Assembly: GCA_033032175.1 (NCBI GenBank)
Contig: CM065323.1
Location: forward strand, 2,294,001-2,358,000
Reading direction: 5' to 3'
Origin: Saturnia japonica
Lineage: Eukaryota; Arthropoda; Insecta; Lepidoptera; Saturniidae
DNA length: 64,000 nt
Shown one piece after another: positions 44,066 through 55,584 of this stretch. Within the stretch, counting starts at the first letter, position 1; each line of letters starts with the position of its first letter. Under the pieces are notes generated by a model that searched no databases, was not told where the DNA came from, and saw nothing but the letters and a program-made list of their open reading frames with translations. Made by a program: the position numbers and the translations under genes.

Positions 44066-45153
44066 TAGACAGAGAGCGCAATCTTGTGCCTCAAGCAGAC
44101 TGTCCAATATTACACGGAAAGGAATGCTTGTTTTCTGGACTTGTCAAAAGCATTTGATCTGGTCTCTTATGATGTTTTATTTCAAAGACTGTCAAATGAC
44201 ACTGAATTACCTGTAGAAGTTATAAATATATTGAAATATTGGTACTCAAACCAAGAAAATCATGTTAGGTGGGCAGACGTCTGTTTAGTATTGTACCGGT
44301 TGAATTGTGGTGTTAGGCAGGGAGGCCTTAATTCACCTAGGCTGTTTAATTTATATGTTAATCAGCTGATTGGTGAGCTAAGTGAAAAATGGTTAATAAC
44401 TTAAGCTACGCTGACAACATGACGCTGCTCAGCCCGTCAATTAGTGGTATTAGAAAATTATTGAAAATCTGTGAGCGGTATGCCATGAATCCTATGGCCT
44501 GAGTTAAAGTTCTACTAAGAGCGATTTCATGTTGTTCAAGGTCAGGAACAAAACATCTCTAAATATTCCCCCAGTAACTTTAAAAATTATTGCACTATGC
44601 ATTGTAGCTCGGACTAGGTACCTTGGACATATTATCACGGATGACCAAGACATAGACAGGGAACGCAAAGCGTTGGCGACCCGATATAACATGCTTGCCC
44701 TCAGGTTTGCACGCTGCTCGACGTCAGTTAAACTCACACTTTTAAGGGCATACTGTCAAACATTTTACTCGTGCAGTCTGTGGTTTACGTATACGTAGAA
44801 GGTTTAGAACGTTCTGCGTATATAGTATAATAATGCGTTCAGGATGTTGTTGGGATTGCCTCGATCCTGCAGCGCGTCATGTATGTTCGCTGAAACTAAA
44901 GTTGATGACTTTTACGCCATCATGCGTTGGCGATCAGCCTCGATGATAAAGCGATTCAGGGATAGCATACTAGCTTGTAAGATAGATAGTCCCTTTATGA
45001 ATCATTGGGCTGGGTTACAACTACGTTCAGGCATATATTTAGTTATTTAAAATATTTTAATAATATTAATACTAGGTTCAGTCAGTATTAACAAAATAAA
45101 TGTTTAAATGTTTGTGTACGGATTAAATCTGAAATAAAGATTATTATTATTAT
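44066..45153 (+). pseudogene. Non-LTR (LINE) reverse transcriptase, broken, with 3' end
   Basis: 44084-44404 carries polymerase motif A (CFLDLSKAFDLVSY) and motif B (CGVRQGG, then PRLFNLYVNQL). After a frameshift, motif C reads YADN (44407-44418) where active enzymes have YADD. A third frame (44529-45050) gives RYLGHIITDD, then MLALRFARCSTSVKLTLLRA, three in-frame stops, and YNNAFRMLLGLPRSCSASCM with FAETKVDDF. The element ends in AAATAAAG plus an ATT microsatellite (45131-45150). The endonuclease and 5' part are absent. At least two frameshifts, several nonsense codons and the lost aspartate make it inactive. The clade (CR1/jockey or RTE side) is not settled. Confidence 0.85.
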
Positions 45154-45944
45154 AGATATTGAAATGTGTAACCTACGTGACACTAAAGCATATTACTGAT
45201 TTAAATATCATAAATATTTGATTATAAGTTACATTACAACAATTTCATGCCGATTAACAAAACTTAATCTAAGCAATAAATGAAAACATATCAAAGTTAC
45301 AAAATCAAAACAGCCAAGTTTAAAATAAAGAATACTATCTAACGATCCGTGTTTTCAAAACCGACAACTATAACTAGTTGAGCGACTTAGTATTCAAGTC
45401 AGCTCGCGATCCCACTCGCTTGGCCAACTTCTACAATTTTTATCCTCGCGACGTTCGTGGAATACTTAATAGTACAATGTGATATATTCAATTTAGTTAA
45501 AATAATAATATCCATTTGAAACCAATTACAACTTACTTAAAATCTTGTTTCTAATCATTTTAAACAATTCAAAAGTATTTTAAATTAACAGATATCAATT
45601 ATATAAGTTGCTAGATCAAGAAATCGGCTTAAAAACACTGTGTACCATTATATTATAATTGTTATTTTTTATCCCATTTTCTATCATGGTGTTTGTTGTT
45701 GTTTTTAATATTAGTGTTGACTTCTATAGTATTTGATACTGTTTCGTGTATTCGTTTGGTTGAATATGGTACGTGTTACTATTTTATGTTTTGTAATTTT
45801 TTAAAGCTTTTGTTGTTGTTTAGAGTATCTCTAGAGTAATCTAATTAAAAATTTGCCGCTGCATCAAATACTAATGTGCCTTAAATTGAAAATAAGGTGG
45901 AACCGATAACCATCCAAAACCGGCACTTACTTCCACATAATATG
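45154..45944. other. Unassigned AT-rich sequence
   Basis: Interior of the inverted pair, right of the LINE end. No recognised feature. Confidence 0.35.
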
Positions 45945-46232
45945 GTGACGGCGAAAAATCGATTGCTGTGCTGTTTCTTACTAAAGCGGTCTATTGCCTA
46001 AGTACTAATAGTATAACCGACCTAGAAATAGGAGGAAGAACAGAATCAACTGTCAAGATTTTAGTATTTCCTCATCATAATCGCTTATAAACCCAAAAAA
46101 GCTACTAGATGGGTAAAAATATATTGACTTATTACCGAATTGGACACAATGGCGTAAATCAATGCTACGGACTTTAACCACGGTATAGCAGAAGGTGAGT
46201 TAAGCTTCAGTGCCTCGAGATTGTTATTCGAT
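45945..46232 (-). repeat. Unknown repeat, right member of an inverted pair
   Basis: Reverse complement of 40535-40845 in block order, from GGTGACGGCGAAAAATCG to AGCTTCAGTGCCTCGAGATT. Divergence between the two members is modest with a few small indels, so they are old but clearly related. Confidence 0.75.
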
Positions 46233-46684
46233 ATCCCTCTCTTTTATATCGAGGAACCCCAGACTACATTTTGTTAACGATACAAATATGCATGTGGATA
46301 ATTCAAGTTACAAAACCTGAGTTCTAATCTCTAGCTGATGAAGGTGTTCTATTACAAGACATACTCCGCTGAACCGAATTTAATAAGGTTTATTAAAAGA
46401 TTTCAATATCAAAATACGTTACAAAATTACCCAGAGCTGGTCTTAAATATCTCACGTGCAAGTACCTTTAGATGACTTTATCTTATCACTTTGAAATGTA
46501 AATCGTGCTTAATAGACCTCCACAGTAAGCAATTTACATACTTTCCGAGATTTATTTAAATAATATACATTATTCAGAAAACTGTTCTGAAAAACAAGCC
46601 AAAACAGTTATTATATCTCATAACACTTTTTTGAATTTAATTAATATTATAAAATACTGTTTTATACCGTACTACAAAACTCAG
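46233..46684. other. Unassigned sequence
   Basis: No frame or repeat recognised. Confidence 0.35.
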
Positions 46685-46865
46685 GCACGAGTTGCTGTTC
46701 TATTTTGAAGTCCATAGAGAACATTGATCCGATCGCTATCAAATTTTATAGGATCACCTGCTGGGCTAATAAGAAGATTGTCTGAAAATTTCATCAAAAT
46801 CACTCCAGCCGTTTTGTGACCATAGATAACATACATACAAACATCGATTTTTTTTATATAAAAAG
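46685..46865 (+). repeat. Interspersed repeat family E, copy 1
   Basis: Blocks: CATTGATCCGATCGCTA, GGATCACCTGCTGGG, AAGAAGATTGTCTGAAAATT, CATCAAAATCACTCCAGCCG, ACATACAAACATCGATTTT. The same series is at 57517-57710. Noncoding; familiar from lepidopteran genomes. Confidence 0.6.
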
Positions 46866-47084
46866 AAAAACAAGAAGAATGTATTTATTACTTAACTTTT
46901 GCTCGTAACTCCATTCTTGTTGTTTTCAAATGAAAACATTCGCGCGCCACCTTAAGAAGCGATCGACATATTTACGTCAAGTGGAAATCGAACTTAACCA
47001 TCAACTGATACTTTATAGTAATTTTTTTCCAAATTGTCCCATAGACATACTATTTAAAGGACACTAAATATGAATATACTCTTA

Positions 47085-47290
47085 ACAACAATGTGTATGT
47101 CTGTTTGTACGTCCGGATTTAACTCAAAAACGGCTTGAGCGTTTCTTATGAAATTTTTGTACACCGGAAGTACAAGCTATTATCCCATAATTGATAAGCA
47201 ATAATATTCGTCAACAAAACAAATCATCGTAAAAAAATTGTAGTAAAAGTTTTTGATGAAGTTTTGTACACCGGAATTGTAATACCTATA
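47085..47290 (+). repeat. Interspersed repeat family F, copy 2
   Basis: GTCCGGATTTAACTCAAAAA, CGGCTTGAGCGTTTC, then two GTTTTGTACACCGGAA-type blocks. It abuts the RTE end that begins at about 47341. Confidence 0.55.
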
Positions 47291-47340
47291 TCATTTCTTA
47301 ATTGACATGATAGACTATATGAATTGTTTTTAAATGATTA

Positions 47341-47560
47341 GAAGAAAGTAAAGAATGAAGGTGGATGAATATATGAGTAGCGGAAGACCGAAGAAGGTAT
47401 GGATGAATCGTGTGAACAATGATATACGTATAAAAAGTGTGAATACTGAGATGATATTTGGATTGTATAGTGGAAGACAACATGTTGTGCCGACCCTATT
47501 TAAGTAGGATAAGGGGTAAGAAAAATAATCAATATAAATTGTTAATAATATTAATAATAA
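47341..47560 (+). pseudogene. RTE-like C-terminus and 3' end, subfamily A
   Basis: An open frame reads GRPKKVWMNRVNNDIRIKSV, then NTEMIFGLYSGRQHVVP, stopping at TAG in CTATTTAAGTAGG. The family norm is GRPKKRWMDCV-NDM ... WKKKTCCADP. The 3' part GTTGTGCCGACCC and GGATAAGGGG matches the tail at 52750-52805. The usual ATG-repeat end is replaced by an AAT/ATT run (47546-47565). The 146-codon minus-strand frame is a shadow. Confidence 0.75.
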
Positions 47561-48035
47561 TAAAATTACTGAAGTGAAGTGGAAGTGAAAGTTGGGTGTG
47601 GTAGAAAAATCTTGAAAGTAAAATAAATGCAGTAGAAATGAGAGCATTAAGGGGTAGGTTAGGAGTGAAATTGAGTGACCGGATAAGAAACAGTGTGATA
47701 AGAGAAGTTTGTGGTGTGAAAAAATATAGTGACACGGATTGAGAAAGGGATACTTAGATGGCTTGGGCATGTTGAGAGGTTAATGAAAGAAGAATGACTA
47801 AACATATTTATAATGCGAGTGTGAAAGGAAACGATAGAAAAGGAAGGCCTAGACGAACGTTCTTCGATGAAATTGGGGACGTTCGGAGGAAAATTCAGGT
47901 CAAGCGTACTCTAAATCGATGAGCATGCATGAAAAGATTGATGAATGTTGAAGAATCGAAAGATGTATGCCATGATTGTAGCAAGTGGAAGGACGCGGTC
48001 TCTGTCTACCCAGTTGGGAGGCGTATTTATGTATG
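47561..48035 (+). pseudogene. RTE-like C-terminus and 3' end, subfamily B
   Basis: Directly after the subfamily A end. It reads VEMRALRGRLGVKLSDRIRN, SVIREVCGVKK, then with frame changes MTKHIYNASVKGNDRKGRPR-type sequence, and CMKRLMNVEESKDV followed by SKWKDAVSVYPVGR. It ends in a TATG microsatellite (48028-48042). Several frameshifts. The C-terminus sits downstream of a lost reverse transcriptase. Confidence 0.8.
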
Positions 48036-48042
48036 TATGTAT

Positions 48043-49124
48043 AAAATTACGAGATGGAAATAATTACTGCTTAACAAACGCATGCGGAGCCTCAGGCGCA
48101 CAACTAGTAGTCTATAAATTACAAATTACATCATAAATTGAATAATTAGTTGAAAACAATGTGTGTTATCAAAGTTCGCAGCGCGACTTTGGTGTAAGTT
48201 TTGCAGTATTGGTGCAAAGATTTCAACAGAAAGTTCGGTAGCATTGCGTGCTGACATCTAATTTCGAACATGCAACTTAATTAGTTCTTTCAGGAATTGG
48301 TGCTTTGGGAAACTTTAAGAATCACACCAAGTTTTGTAGTTTATAACGTACATTTTACCGATAAATTTAAGACATCTAGTTTTTGTATCCCTATTAACGA
48401 GTTTCAACTTAGAAACGTTTTATTTCGTTCAAATTTTGTCCCATAATATTATCCTACGTTAGAACCCAACGAATATATTATATAGTTATGTCTACACATA
48501 CATTTTTTTTTTACAAATTTCCATATATTAATCTTTATTTAGCGCTCGCGCTACAGCAACGCGGAAATCAATAGTTTAACCTTCGGAAATTTCCTTTTTA
48601 ATTTTAATAAAGATCACAGACAACAAATTACTAAGACATAGAAAGTTTTTTAGCCGTCCTTCACTACACTTCACAATATACGAAAGTCAACATTATGTTA
48701 TCGATGTAGTGTTCTTGAAAATATTATCTAAAGCCGCTAGTTATATAAACACACGCTAGGGCTGCCCTCTGACTGTATTTCTTGGATTACCTGTTTACTT
48801 ATTGGATAATACTATATTATATTGTCATTATTATCTTTTCTTCAAGATATATTACAGCAAATTTTGTTATTTTATTTAAACTATTTCTACATGGGTTTTA
48901 TTTCTCGTTTCAAAATGTATTGTGAATTATTACAAAGAGAATTTTTTTTTTAATATTAATATTTCTTTTTTGCTTTTTAATAATATAATAACAATTCTAA
49001 ATACTAGAAAGTAGGTAATATAATGTTTCGTTAACTATATTAATAATTCTTTAGTCCTGTTTGCACATGTATTTTTTTTTTCAATTTTTGTGACGTATAT
49101 AGTAAAGGTATCTTTCATAATTTT
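48043..49124. other. Unassigned sequence
   Basis: No frame above 63 codons. A mixed-composition patch at 48170-48270 is unrecognised. Confidence 0.35.
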
Positions 49125-49235
49125 TTGTTTGTATGTCCGGATTTAGCACAAAAATGGCTTGACCAATTTTTCTGTAATTTTTTTACATGTTACTACATAA
49201 CCCATTGCTCAATTGATAGACTATAAGAATTGTCC
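49125..49235 (+). repeat. Interspersed repeat family F, copy 3
   Basis: GTATGTCCGGATTTAGCAC, AAAATGGCTTGACC and CAATTGATAGACTATAAGAA match the start of the 47085 copy. Short and degraded. Confidence 0.5.
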
Positions 49236-49734
49236 ATACTTTTAGAACTCGTAAAAAAACAAATTTAAAAATAAATTAATTTGAGTGTGAGTTTCCACGC
49301 GGTAGGAGTGAAACTTCTCTCTCACTCTCTCTCCCTCTCTCTGTGTATATTTCGAGAACATTAAGAATAGACGAAGGATAGGGTAACTATATACAAACGC
49401 ATTCTATCTCATTCTCTCAAAGGCTAAAACCATACACATGTATAGCTATCACTTTTTCGTTACACATTTTCGTTTCAAAAAATCCAATTCACACCGTCGC
49501 AAAAGAAGTTTCACCTCAAAAACTTTTGTGTTATTCTCAACCGATGCTGATGAAATTCTGAAGGCAAGAAACACGCGGGATTCCATATTTGATAGGCAAT
49601 AAAAATCGTCATTAATATGAGTAAAAATTAAATTACGGGGCAAAAATATTGATTGCAAAACAAAAACGTGCGTATCCGCGGGGCTCCACTGGTATTCAAT
49701 AAGATTATTAAATTTTGTTATAATATAAAAATGT
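49236..49734. other. Unassigned; CT microsatellite
   Basis: CT-rich run at about 49315-49342. The 69-codon minus-strand frame at 49449-49658 is unrecognised. Confidence 0.35.
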
Positions 49735-50075
49735 TTTTGAAATTATAAAAATATCAACATCCCTGTGCATGTTACCGATAATGAACTGAAAGCAAAAACT
49801 TTTTTTGCCTTCATAGCTTTAGGGTTTGGTGACAATCTCATCGGATGTTAAATGAAGATATGACCTACGATGGTAACTCGCTAAGCTTAGAGGGGCTGGC
49901 TCTCAAGTGTACCTGGTGGAACATACGTGTAGGTGTTTTTCAACTCCAGAGTGGTAGCTAGCCAGGCGAGCATTATAAAATAGCCTTCCATCATGTTATG
50001 GTTTCATCACAAGGGATTCGAACTCACAGGGATCGACGCGGTATCCGTACACTCAACCACTCAACCATCATATCA
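49735..50075 (-). repeat. SINE family 2, longest copy
   Basis: Minus strand: GGTTGAGTGGTTGAGTGTACG head, GAGTTCGAATCCC B-box (50015-50027), TGATGAAACCATAACATGATGG, CTAGCTACCACTCTGG, GTTGAAAAAC, GTGTTCCACCAGG-type block, CACTTGAGAGCCAGCCCC and CTAAGCTTAGCGAG. The 3' half matches 62340-62490, so both ends of the family can be reconstructed from this window. Confidence 0.65.
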
Positions 50076-50461
50076 ATTGAAATATAAATCTTCTCAATTT
50101 GCTTACAATAGAAAACGTAAATGTATTTAGAACTTGAGGGTAGTATCACATCTGCAAATTTTAATATAATTAATTATTCATTGCCCAATTTTGGATGTCG
50201 CTGAGCGAGTAATGGTGGAGGTTCGTTTTAATTTAATTAATTAATACAAATCAGTCGGGATTTAATGAATAGCGATATCGAGTTCTATTCCGATGAAATA
50301 ATTTATGCAATTAATTGACTAATATTTATTGTTGTTTTAATTGATTTAATCAAATACGATATATTTTTATTTATCTACATGGTTTTAAATTTTCTATACA
50401 TAAATCATAACTATTTTCATCGTAAATATATTATTTATACAAGACAATTAAAAAAATTAAA

Positions 50462-50620
50462 ATAATTTCAATGATTTTGAAGAGTTCCCATATATATCTT
50501 CAAAGTTCAAAGTCCAATGTCAATCATCCAAATCGATTCACGAACAAAGAATTTAGGGCTGAACATCCATAAAGAAATAATCGAATTGAAGACCTCCATC
50601 ATTTTTGCAGTTGATTTAAA
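50462..50620 (-). repeat. Interspersed repeat family R, copy 4
   Basis: Plus-strand text TTTGAAGAGTTCCC, CCAAATCGATTCACGAACAAAG, ATTCGAATTGAAGACC-like blocks are the reverse of the 13973 copy. Degraded at both ends. Confidence 0.6.
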
Positions 50621-50944
50621 CAACCGTGACATGATGCAATTTTAGAAATAATCAGCCGGTTCATACTGCAGAACATCCACTTCCACGAATGAGAGATCAT
50701 AGTATAAGGCCCTGGTTTGGTTAAAGGTATATTTCCGACATAATACAAGCGGTTGTACGACAAGCCAGTCGTGACGTAATGATCTCCAAGCCATTTGAGA
50801 ATCTTTTAATGTGGCTATGAAACGCTTGGCTCGCTTTGTTTGTCTCGTAGTGTGCATGACCAGCGTTGGGGTTATGTATTACACATTTTAAACGTAGATT
50901 TTATTTGTAAAAGAAGTTTATGCATGAATTAAATTAATAACATA
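50621..50944. other. Unassigned sequence
   Basis: A less AT-rich patch with a 71-codon minus-strand frame (50642-50857) that I do not recognise. Confidence 0.3.
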
Positions 50945-51330
50945 CATACATAAATCACGCCTATTTTTCAATGGGGTAGGCAGATACCACATCTTTCCAC
51001 CTGCTATGATCCTGGCATACATCTTTGGCTTCTTCAATATTCATTAATCTTTTCATGCATGCTCGTCGGTTTAGAGTATTCTTGACCTTCGTCTAGGACT
51101 TCCTCTTCCAACGTCTACTTTCACACTCACATTATAAATTTGTTTACTCATTCTTCTTTCATTAATTCTTTCAACATGTTCAAACAATCTAAGCATCCCA
51201 TTCTCAATCCGTGTGACTATATCTTCCTTCATACCACAAAGTTCTGTTATCACACTATTTCTTATCCGGTCACTCAATTTCACTTCTAACATACCTCCTA
51301 GCGCTCTCATTTCTACTGCATTTATTGCAA
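50945..51330 (-). pseudogene. RTE-like C-terminus, subfamily B
   Basis: The 79-codon minus-strand frame at 51071-51310 reads MRALGGMLEVKLSDRIRNSV, ITELCGMKEDIVTRIENGML, RLFEHVERINERRMSKQIYN, VSVKVDVGRGSPRRRS. This is the intact middle of the C-terminus that is frameshifted at 47.6 kb. Downstream, in broken frames, AACIKRLMNIEEA-type sequence and a CATACATACATA tail follow. No catalytic domain. Confidence 0.85.
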
Positions 51331-51770
51331 ATAATTCAAAAATACCTTAGAAATGGTATAAAATTTCCTCTTTCATTAGTGATCGGTTTTTCAAGCTTAT
51401 CGCCTTACCTTAGTCCAAATTGTCAGTTATTATTAAGGAGTCCACTTCCATTTTATTTTAAACGTTTTATTTGCACTACCTACTGTATATTTTACAAAGA
51501 GCCCTGCTAGTAGATATTTGCGAACTATTAAATTTATAATAGAACCCTTGGTTAGACGTTGGCGTATTTATTAATTCAGGTATAGCATTAGATATGTGTA
51601 GTAGAGATGGGACAATTGAAATTTCCTCCTACCTCAGACTATGCAGATGAGTCAGGTGACCGCACACCTCACAACATCACCCGATGTTTACGTTCAATTT
51701 GCATAAACATAACCATAGTACATAAACTATTCCGCATATGGCTTTTATATGAAACCCATTATTATTCTTA
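51331..51770. other. Unassigned sequence
   Basis: No frame above 61 codons and no repeat recognised. Confidence 0.35.
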
Positions 51771-52520
51771 TATTTTTAGGGTTCCGTTCCTCAAAAGGAA
51801 AAAAGGAAACCTAATAGGATCACTTCGTCGTCCGTGTGTCAGTTAAGACCCTTTTTCTCAGAAGTGCATAGAGCTATCAAGTTGAAATTAATATTAAAAA
51901 TTCAGGTCTGCAATCCCTTGAAATCTTTAGAAAAAATCAAATTTCTAAGTCAAAAGTAGGACTGTTTATGTCGCATTTTTTAACAATTTCACAGGTAAAT
52001 TTCGACAGACCTATGGGATACTTTAAGATTACCTACAATTGTGCAATTTGGCAAGAAGCAGTGTTTTGTAGCACAAATAAAGGTAAAAAATCAATAAGTG
52101 TAATATTGTAGTTATATCATTAATAAGAATTAACTTTTGTTACTTGCAGTTGGTAAACTGACCACAGCATATATTGATGTATGAGGACATCAGTTTTTTA
52201 ACGGCAAAGTTAAGTTTGTCTAGTTTATCTATTCGTAAAAAAACCTTAAATTATAAATCAGCTCCACCTGTCGAGTATTTATAAAAACTGCACAATACCA
52301 TCTTTTAGTGAGTAGTTAAAACAGCTGTAGTTGATAGGGATGGGTAGAAAATATCGGTATATCGAATTATCAAAATTTTCTCATAAAATTATTGATATAT
52401 AACGTCGATATTTTTAACCATGATATATCGATATTTATGCTACTGTATCGATTATGTAGCTGGACAACTACGGAACTCTCGGTGCGCGAGTCCAAATCGC
52501 ACTTGGCCGATTTTTTTTTT
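51771..52520 (+). repeat. Long interspersed repeat J, copy 2, with an insertion
   Basis: Same ends as 23525-24110: TTTTTAGGGTTCCGTTCC at the start and TCGCACTTGGCCG plus a T run at the end. Internal blocks are collinear. It is longer because of an extra AT-rich block near 52335-52455, which carries inverted ATATATCGATATTT-type motifs (AATATCGGTATATCG against GATATATCGATATT). Confidence 0.7.
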
Positions 52521-52544
52521 ATAATAGCTTGACCCATTGACGGT

Positions 52545-52740
52545 ACTGTGCCACATGGTAAGCACAGCATAATCTAAACATCCAGGTCGCCGCTGTCATG
52601 CAAGCCAGCATAAATATGTATCTCTTCACGTGACGATTAAAGGACCCGATGTCGTAAGAAGGAGGGAACACACTGGCCGGGAGAAGGTTCCACAGCTTAA
52701 CGGTAGGACAAATATATGTATGTCACAGAGAACTTTTTAG
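52545..52740 (-). pseudogene. LINE reverse transcriptase C-terminus and 3' tail
   Basis: Minus strand: PTVKLWNLLPASVFPPSYD, IGSFNRHVKRYIFMLACMTA, then the tail with GGTCGCC-type and GTGCTTACCATG blocks. It is the same family as 5690-5905 and 30740-31392. It is 5'-truncated, with a small insertion upstream near 52710. Confidence 0.7.
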
Positions 52741-52749
52741 TACCGATAG

Positions 52750-52805
52750 CATCATCTTCTTATACCCTTATCCTACTTAAGTAGGGTCGGCACAACATGA
52801 TGATG
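52750..52805 (-). repeat. RTE subfamily A 3'-end fragment
   Basis: Minus strand: ATGATGATAGC-type repeats beside ATGTTGTGCCGACCC and ACTTAAGTAGGATAAGGG. This is only the last 55 bases or so, joined directly to the LINE remnant above. Confidence 0.65.
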
Positions 52806-53337
52806 ATAGCATGATGTGAATTTAGATTTGGCTTATTTAATTATTATTTTTTACGACCGGCCGCCTGCCTGACATTAACCCTCCTTGGGATCAAATAAAT
52901 CTGATATTACAAAATATTGTATAAACTGCAAAACTAATAACACCTAATAAATAAAACTAATACGTTAAAATACAATAAAATATAGTAGTGTCCAGTAACA
53001 AGCATGCTCCACGCGTATGTTCCCCTCGCCGCATACGAAATACTAAGCGTACGAAATCGCACACATAGATAAAGTACGAAGGAGCTGTCTCAGTTGCTTT
53101 GGTTCTACAAAGCTCAGCGGTAGCATATTCTAACACCGCGTCATAAAAGTGGGTACAAATTCTGTAATTTGCACAAACTAGACACTAATAGAATTATCAA
53201 TGAAATTAAAGCAGTTGTGGTTGATAACGTATGCTACTTCCGAGCTGAACTTGTTGCCCAACTTCAGCCGTTTCATCTTTAATATCAGGAGTAATCGTTG
53301 TCATACAATAATATAAAAACATATATACATACCTTCA
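52806..53337. other. Unassigned; GC patches
   Basis: Less AT-rich patches at 52855-52890 (GACCGGCCGCCTGCCTG) and 53000-53060 (CCCCTCGCCGCATACG). Neither has a frame or a partner. Confidence 0.3.
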
Positions 53338-53576
53338 CACCTATATCTCCTAAGGGTTAGGCAGTGGTGTACTAATGTACACCCACAGTTAACGGAGTAT
53401 GTTTTAGGTCCCATGTAATAGGGGCGAGTCTATTGCCATTAATCATGCTCAAAACCAACTCGAGCTGCTACTGAGAATTTTCATAGAAAAATCCAATTAC
53501 ACTTTGCTCGACCTGGGAATCGAACCCAGGACCTCGATCATAGCAGTCTCGCTTACAACCACGAGGCTAATGAGAC
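53338..53576 (-). repeat. SINE family 1, near full-length copy
   Basis: Minus strand: CTCATTAGCCTCGTGGTTG, B-box GGTTCGATTCC (53519-53529), GGCAATAGACTCGCCCC, GGGACCTAAAACATACTCC, GTGTACATTAGTACACCACTG, CCCTTAGGAGATATAGG. Same order as at 12319. A-box position has one change, so transcription is doubtful. Confidence 0.8.
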
Positions 53577-55584
53577 ATTTGTTTCTATATAATGCATGCT
53601 ACCATGTTGTTTTATATATCCGTCCCTCTAACTACGTATTTACACCATTTACACTAGCAGATATTCAGAGCAACTGAAATTGCCATTTGAAGTTGAAATT
53701 TAGCGATTTTTTCTATCGCTTCGCTTATGCAAAATACGTTAATAGAATGCGAAACCAGTTCTGCTTCAGACAATGAAGGCAATACAAAAATACCAGAAGA
53801 AATAAGCAAGTGAAGAGGGCTTTAATTGCGAAGGAATACCTGTGAAGAGCGTAGTTAGTATTTTTTCTTTGTTGATTTTTAATGTCAGTATGTCTAATTC
53901 TTAGGATGGATATCCTCTTAGACCCTTTATAAATTTGTAGTTACAGATATCTGTGGTATAATAAATCCATATTTAAAACACAATAATTGCTTATGATAAA
54001 GTACCGTTGTAAGTCATAATTACGAAACATTAAGTCAAATGTAAATTATTCTAATTAAAATACAGTAAATTTATAAAGGGTCTGATGAAATTATTGCGAT
54101 AGCATTACTTCGGGGAACGGTCCTAGTTTGTTCGGCCTCAGGTACCTGTTGCTTAGATTTAGGTAATATATTATTTACGTATTTATGTTTTTGATTAAAT
54201 TTCTAAGAAGCCTTTACGCTGATTTCTTACTTGGTCAAGCGATTAACAACTAATCATTACTTGCCTCCTTGGATTATTATTTTTCTAGAAAAATTGTGAT
54301 ATTTATCTCTTGCTTCTTTTTATTTTTATTATATGGCAACTGTGTTCATCCACAATTCTACCAACGTATCGTAAATAGAATTTTCTAATTATTTTTGTAG
54401 TCATCAAATAAAGCTATAAAAAAGATGGCGGCTCTCTCTCTCTCTTTATATTCGTTGTTTATGTATTCTGTGTTAAAACTCTCTAAGAAGCTTGATCTTG
54501 AAAATGAATTTTAAGTTTCCATAAAAACGCCTTAGACCGTTTTAACAAGAGAGCCACCATCTTGTTAAAGTACTGTTTGAACTTCGAAGATCAGAAAAAT
54601 ACAGACTTACATGAACATATCTTTCCATTAAATAAGAAAAAGATGAAGAATAGGATAGGGTTTAACTACACTCTTACTTGATGTTCTGTGACGATTCGGC
54701 CAAAGATGATACTTAGAGAAGAGCCTGGTTCTCAAGAACTCAAGATTGGCATTGGGTTGAAGGGGTTTTTCATTTTTGGTAAAAAAATTCTTGTAATTTT
54801 TATCGGACTAAGGTATAATTTTTGGATTCATTTTTATTATACCATTATTTAAATTTATTAAAAAAAAAACAACATATTACAGCGTAAATATAACGTATCA
54901 AAATCCGTCCTATCGAACACGGTGTAAAATTGAATTATTTATCAATGTAAACAACAGGGGTTACACACGATTTTTTTACTCGCTTCAGAGTAAATTATAT
55001 TCCGTTTGGCTTTCCCTTCATAATATTATGTATGCGTTTTTATGATTCACCTGATCGTAGATTTTTTACAGCGCGATGTTATGTATGGGAAAATTAAATT
55101 TGCATACCGTGAAAAGAGATTGTAATAAATGCACGAAGAAAAATGTTTTGATACCAAACGCCCGAATGGGTTCCAATTTCACATTCTTTGTTTTGTTTTA
55201 GTCTAATTTCTGTCTTGGTAAAATTGTTTACCGAGTTTGAAAAACGAGACGTGGCCCGATAAGTGTTTGTATGCGTAATTATTTTTAGCTTTTATTCGTT
55301 ATGGTCTTCCATCAGCAGAACCAAGAAAGAACACTATATGGTATGTAACTTCGAGCCCGACAATGCTTTTTAATCTACCGTGGAATTTAAGTAGAATTTT
55401 GTTGTGGTTGTTAGCTATGAGCCTCTTAAAAGATCAAAGATTTTTCTCTATGGTAGCGAAGACGTGGGTTTTTTCGGGTTTCATCACAATTAAATGCATA
55501 TGTTGCATTGAATAGTTGGAGTCACACTTGAGGACAAAGTGCGCAATTTATAAGGGGTTGTTTTAAGGTAGCGTCCATTACTAA
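53577..55584. other. Unassigned AT-rich sequence
   Basis: CT run at about 54435-54447. A short segment near 54545-54570 resembles 34098-34130. No gene or larger element recognised. Confidence 0.35.

Noticed and set aside
47298..47770. 146-codon minus-strand frame
   Set aside because: Shadow of the two plus-strand RTE remnants, whose protein motifs are clear on the plus strand.
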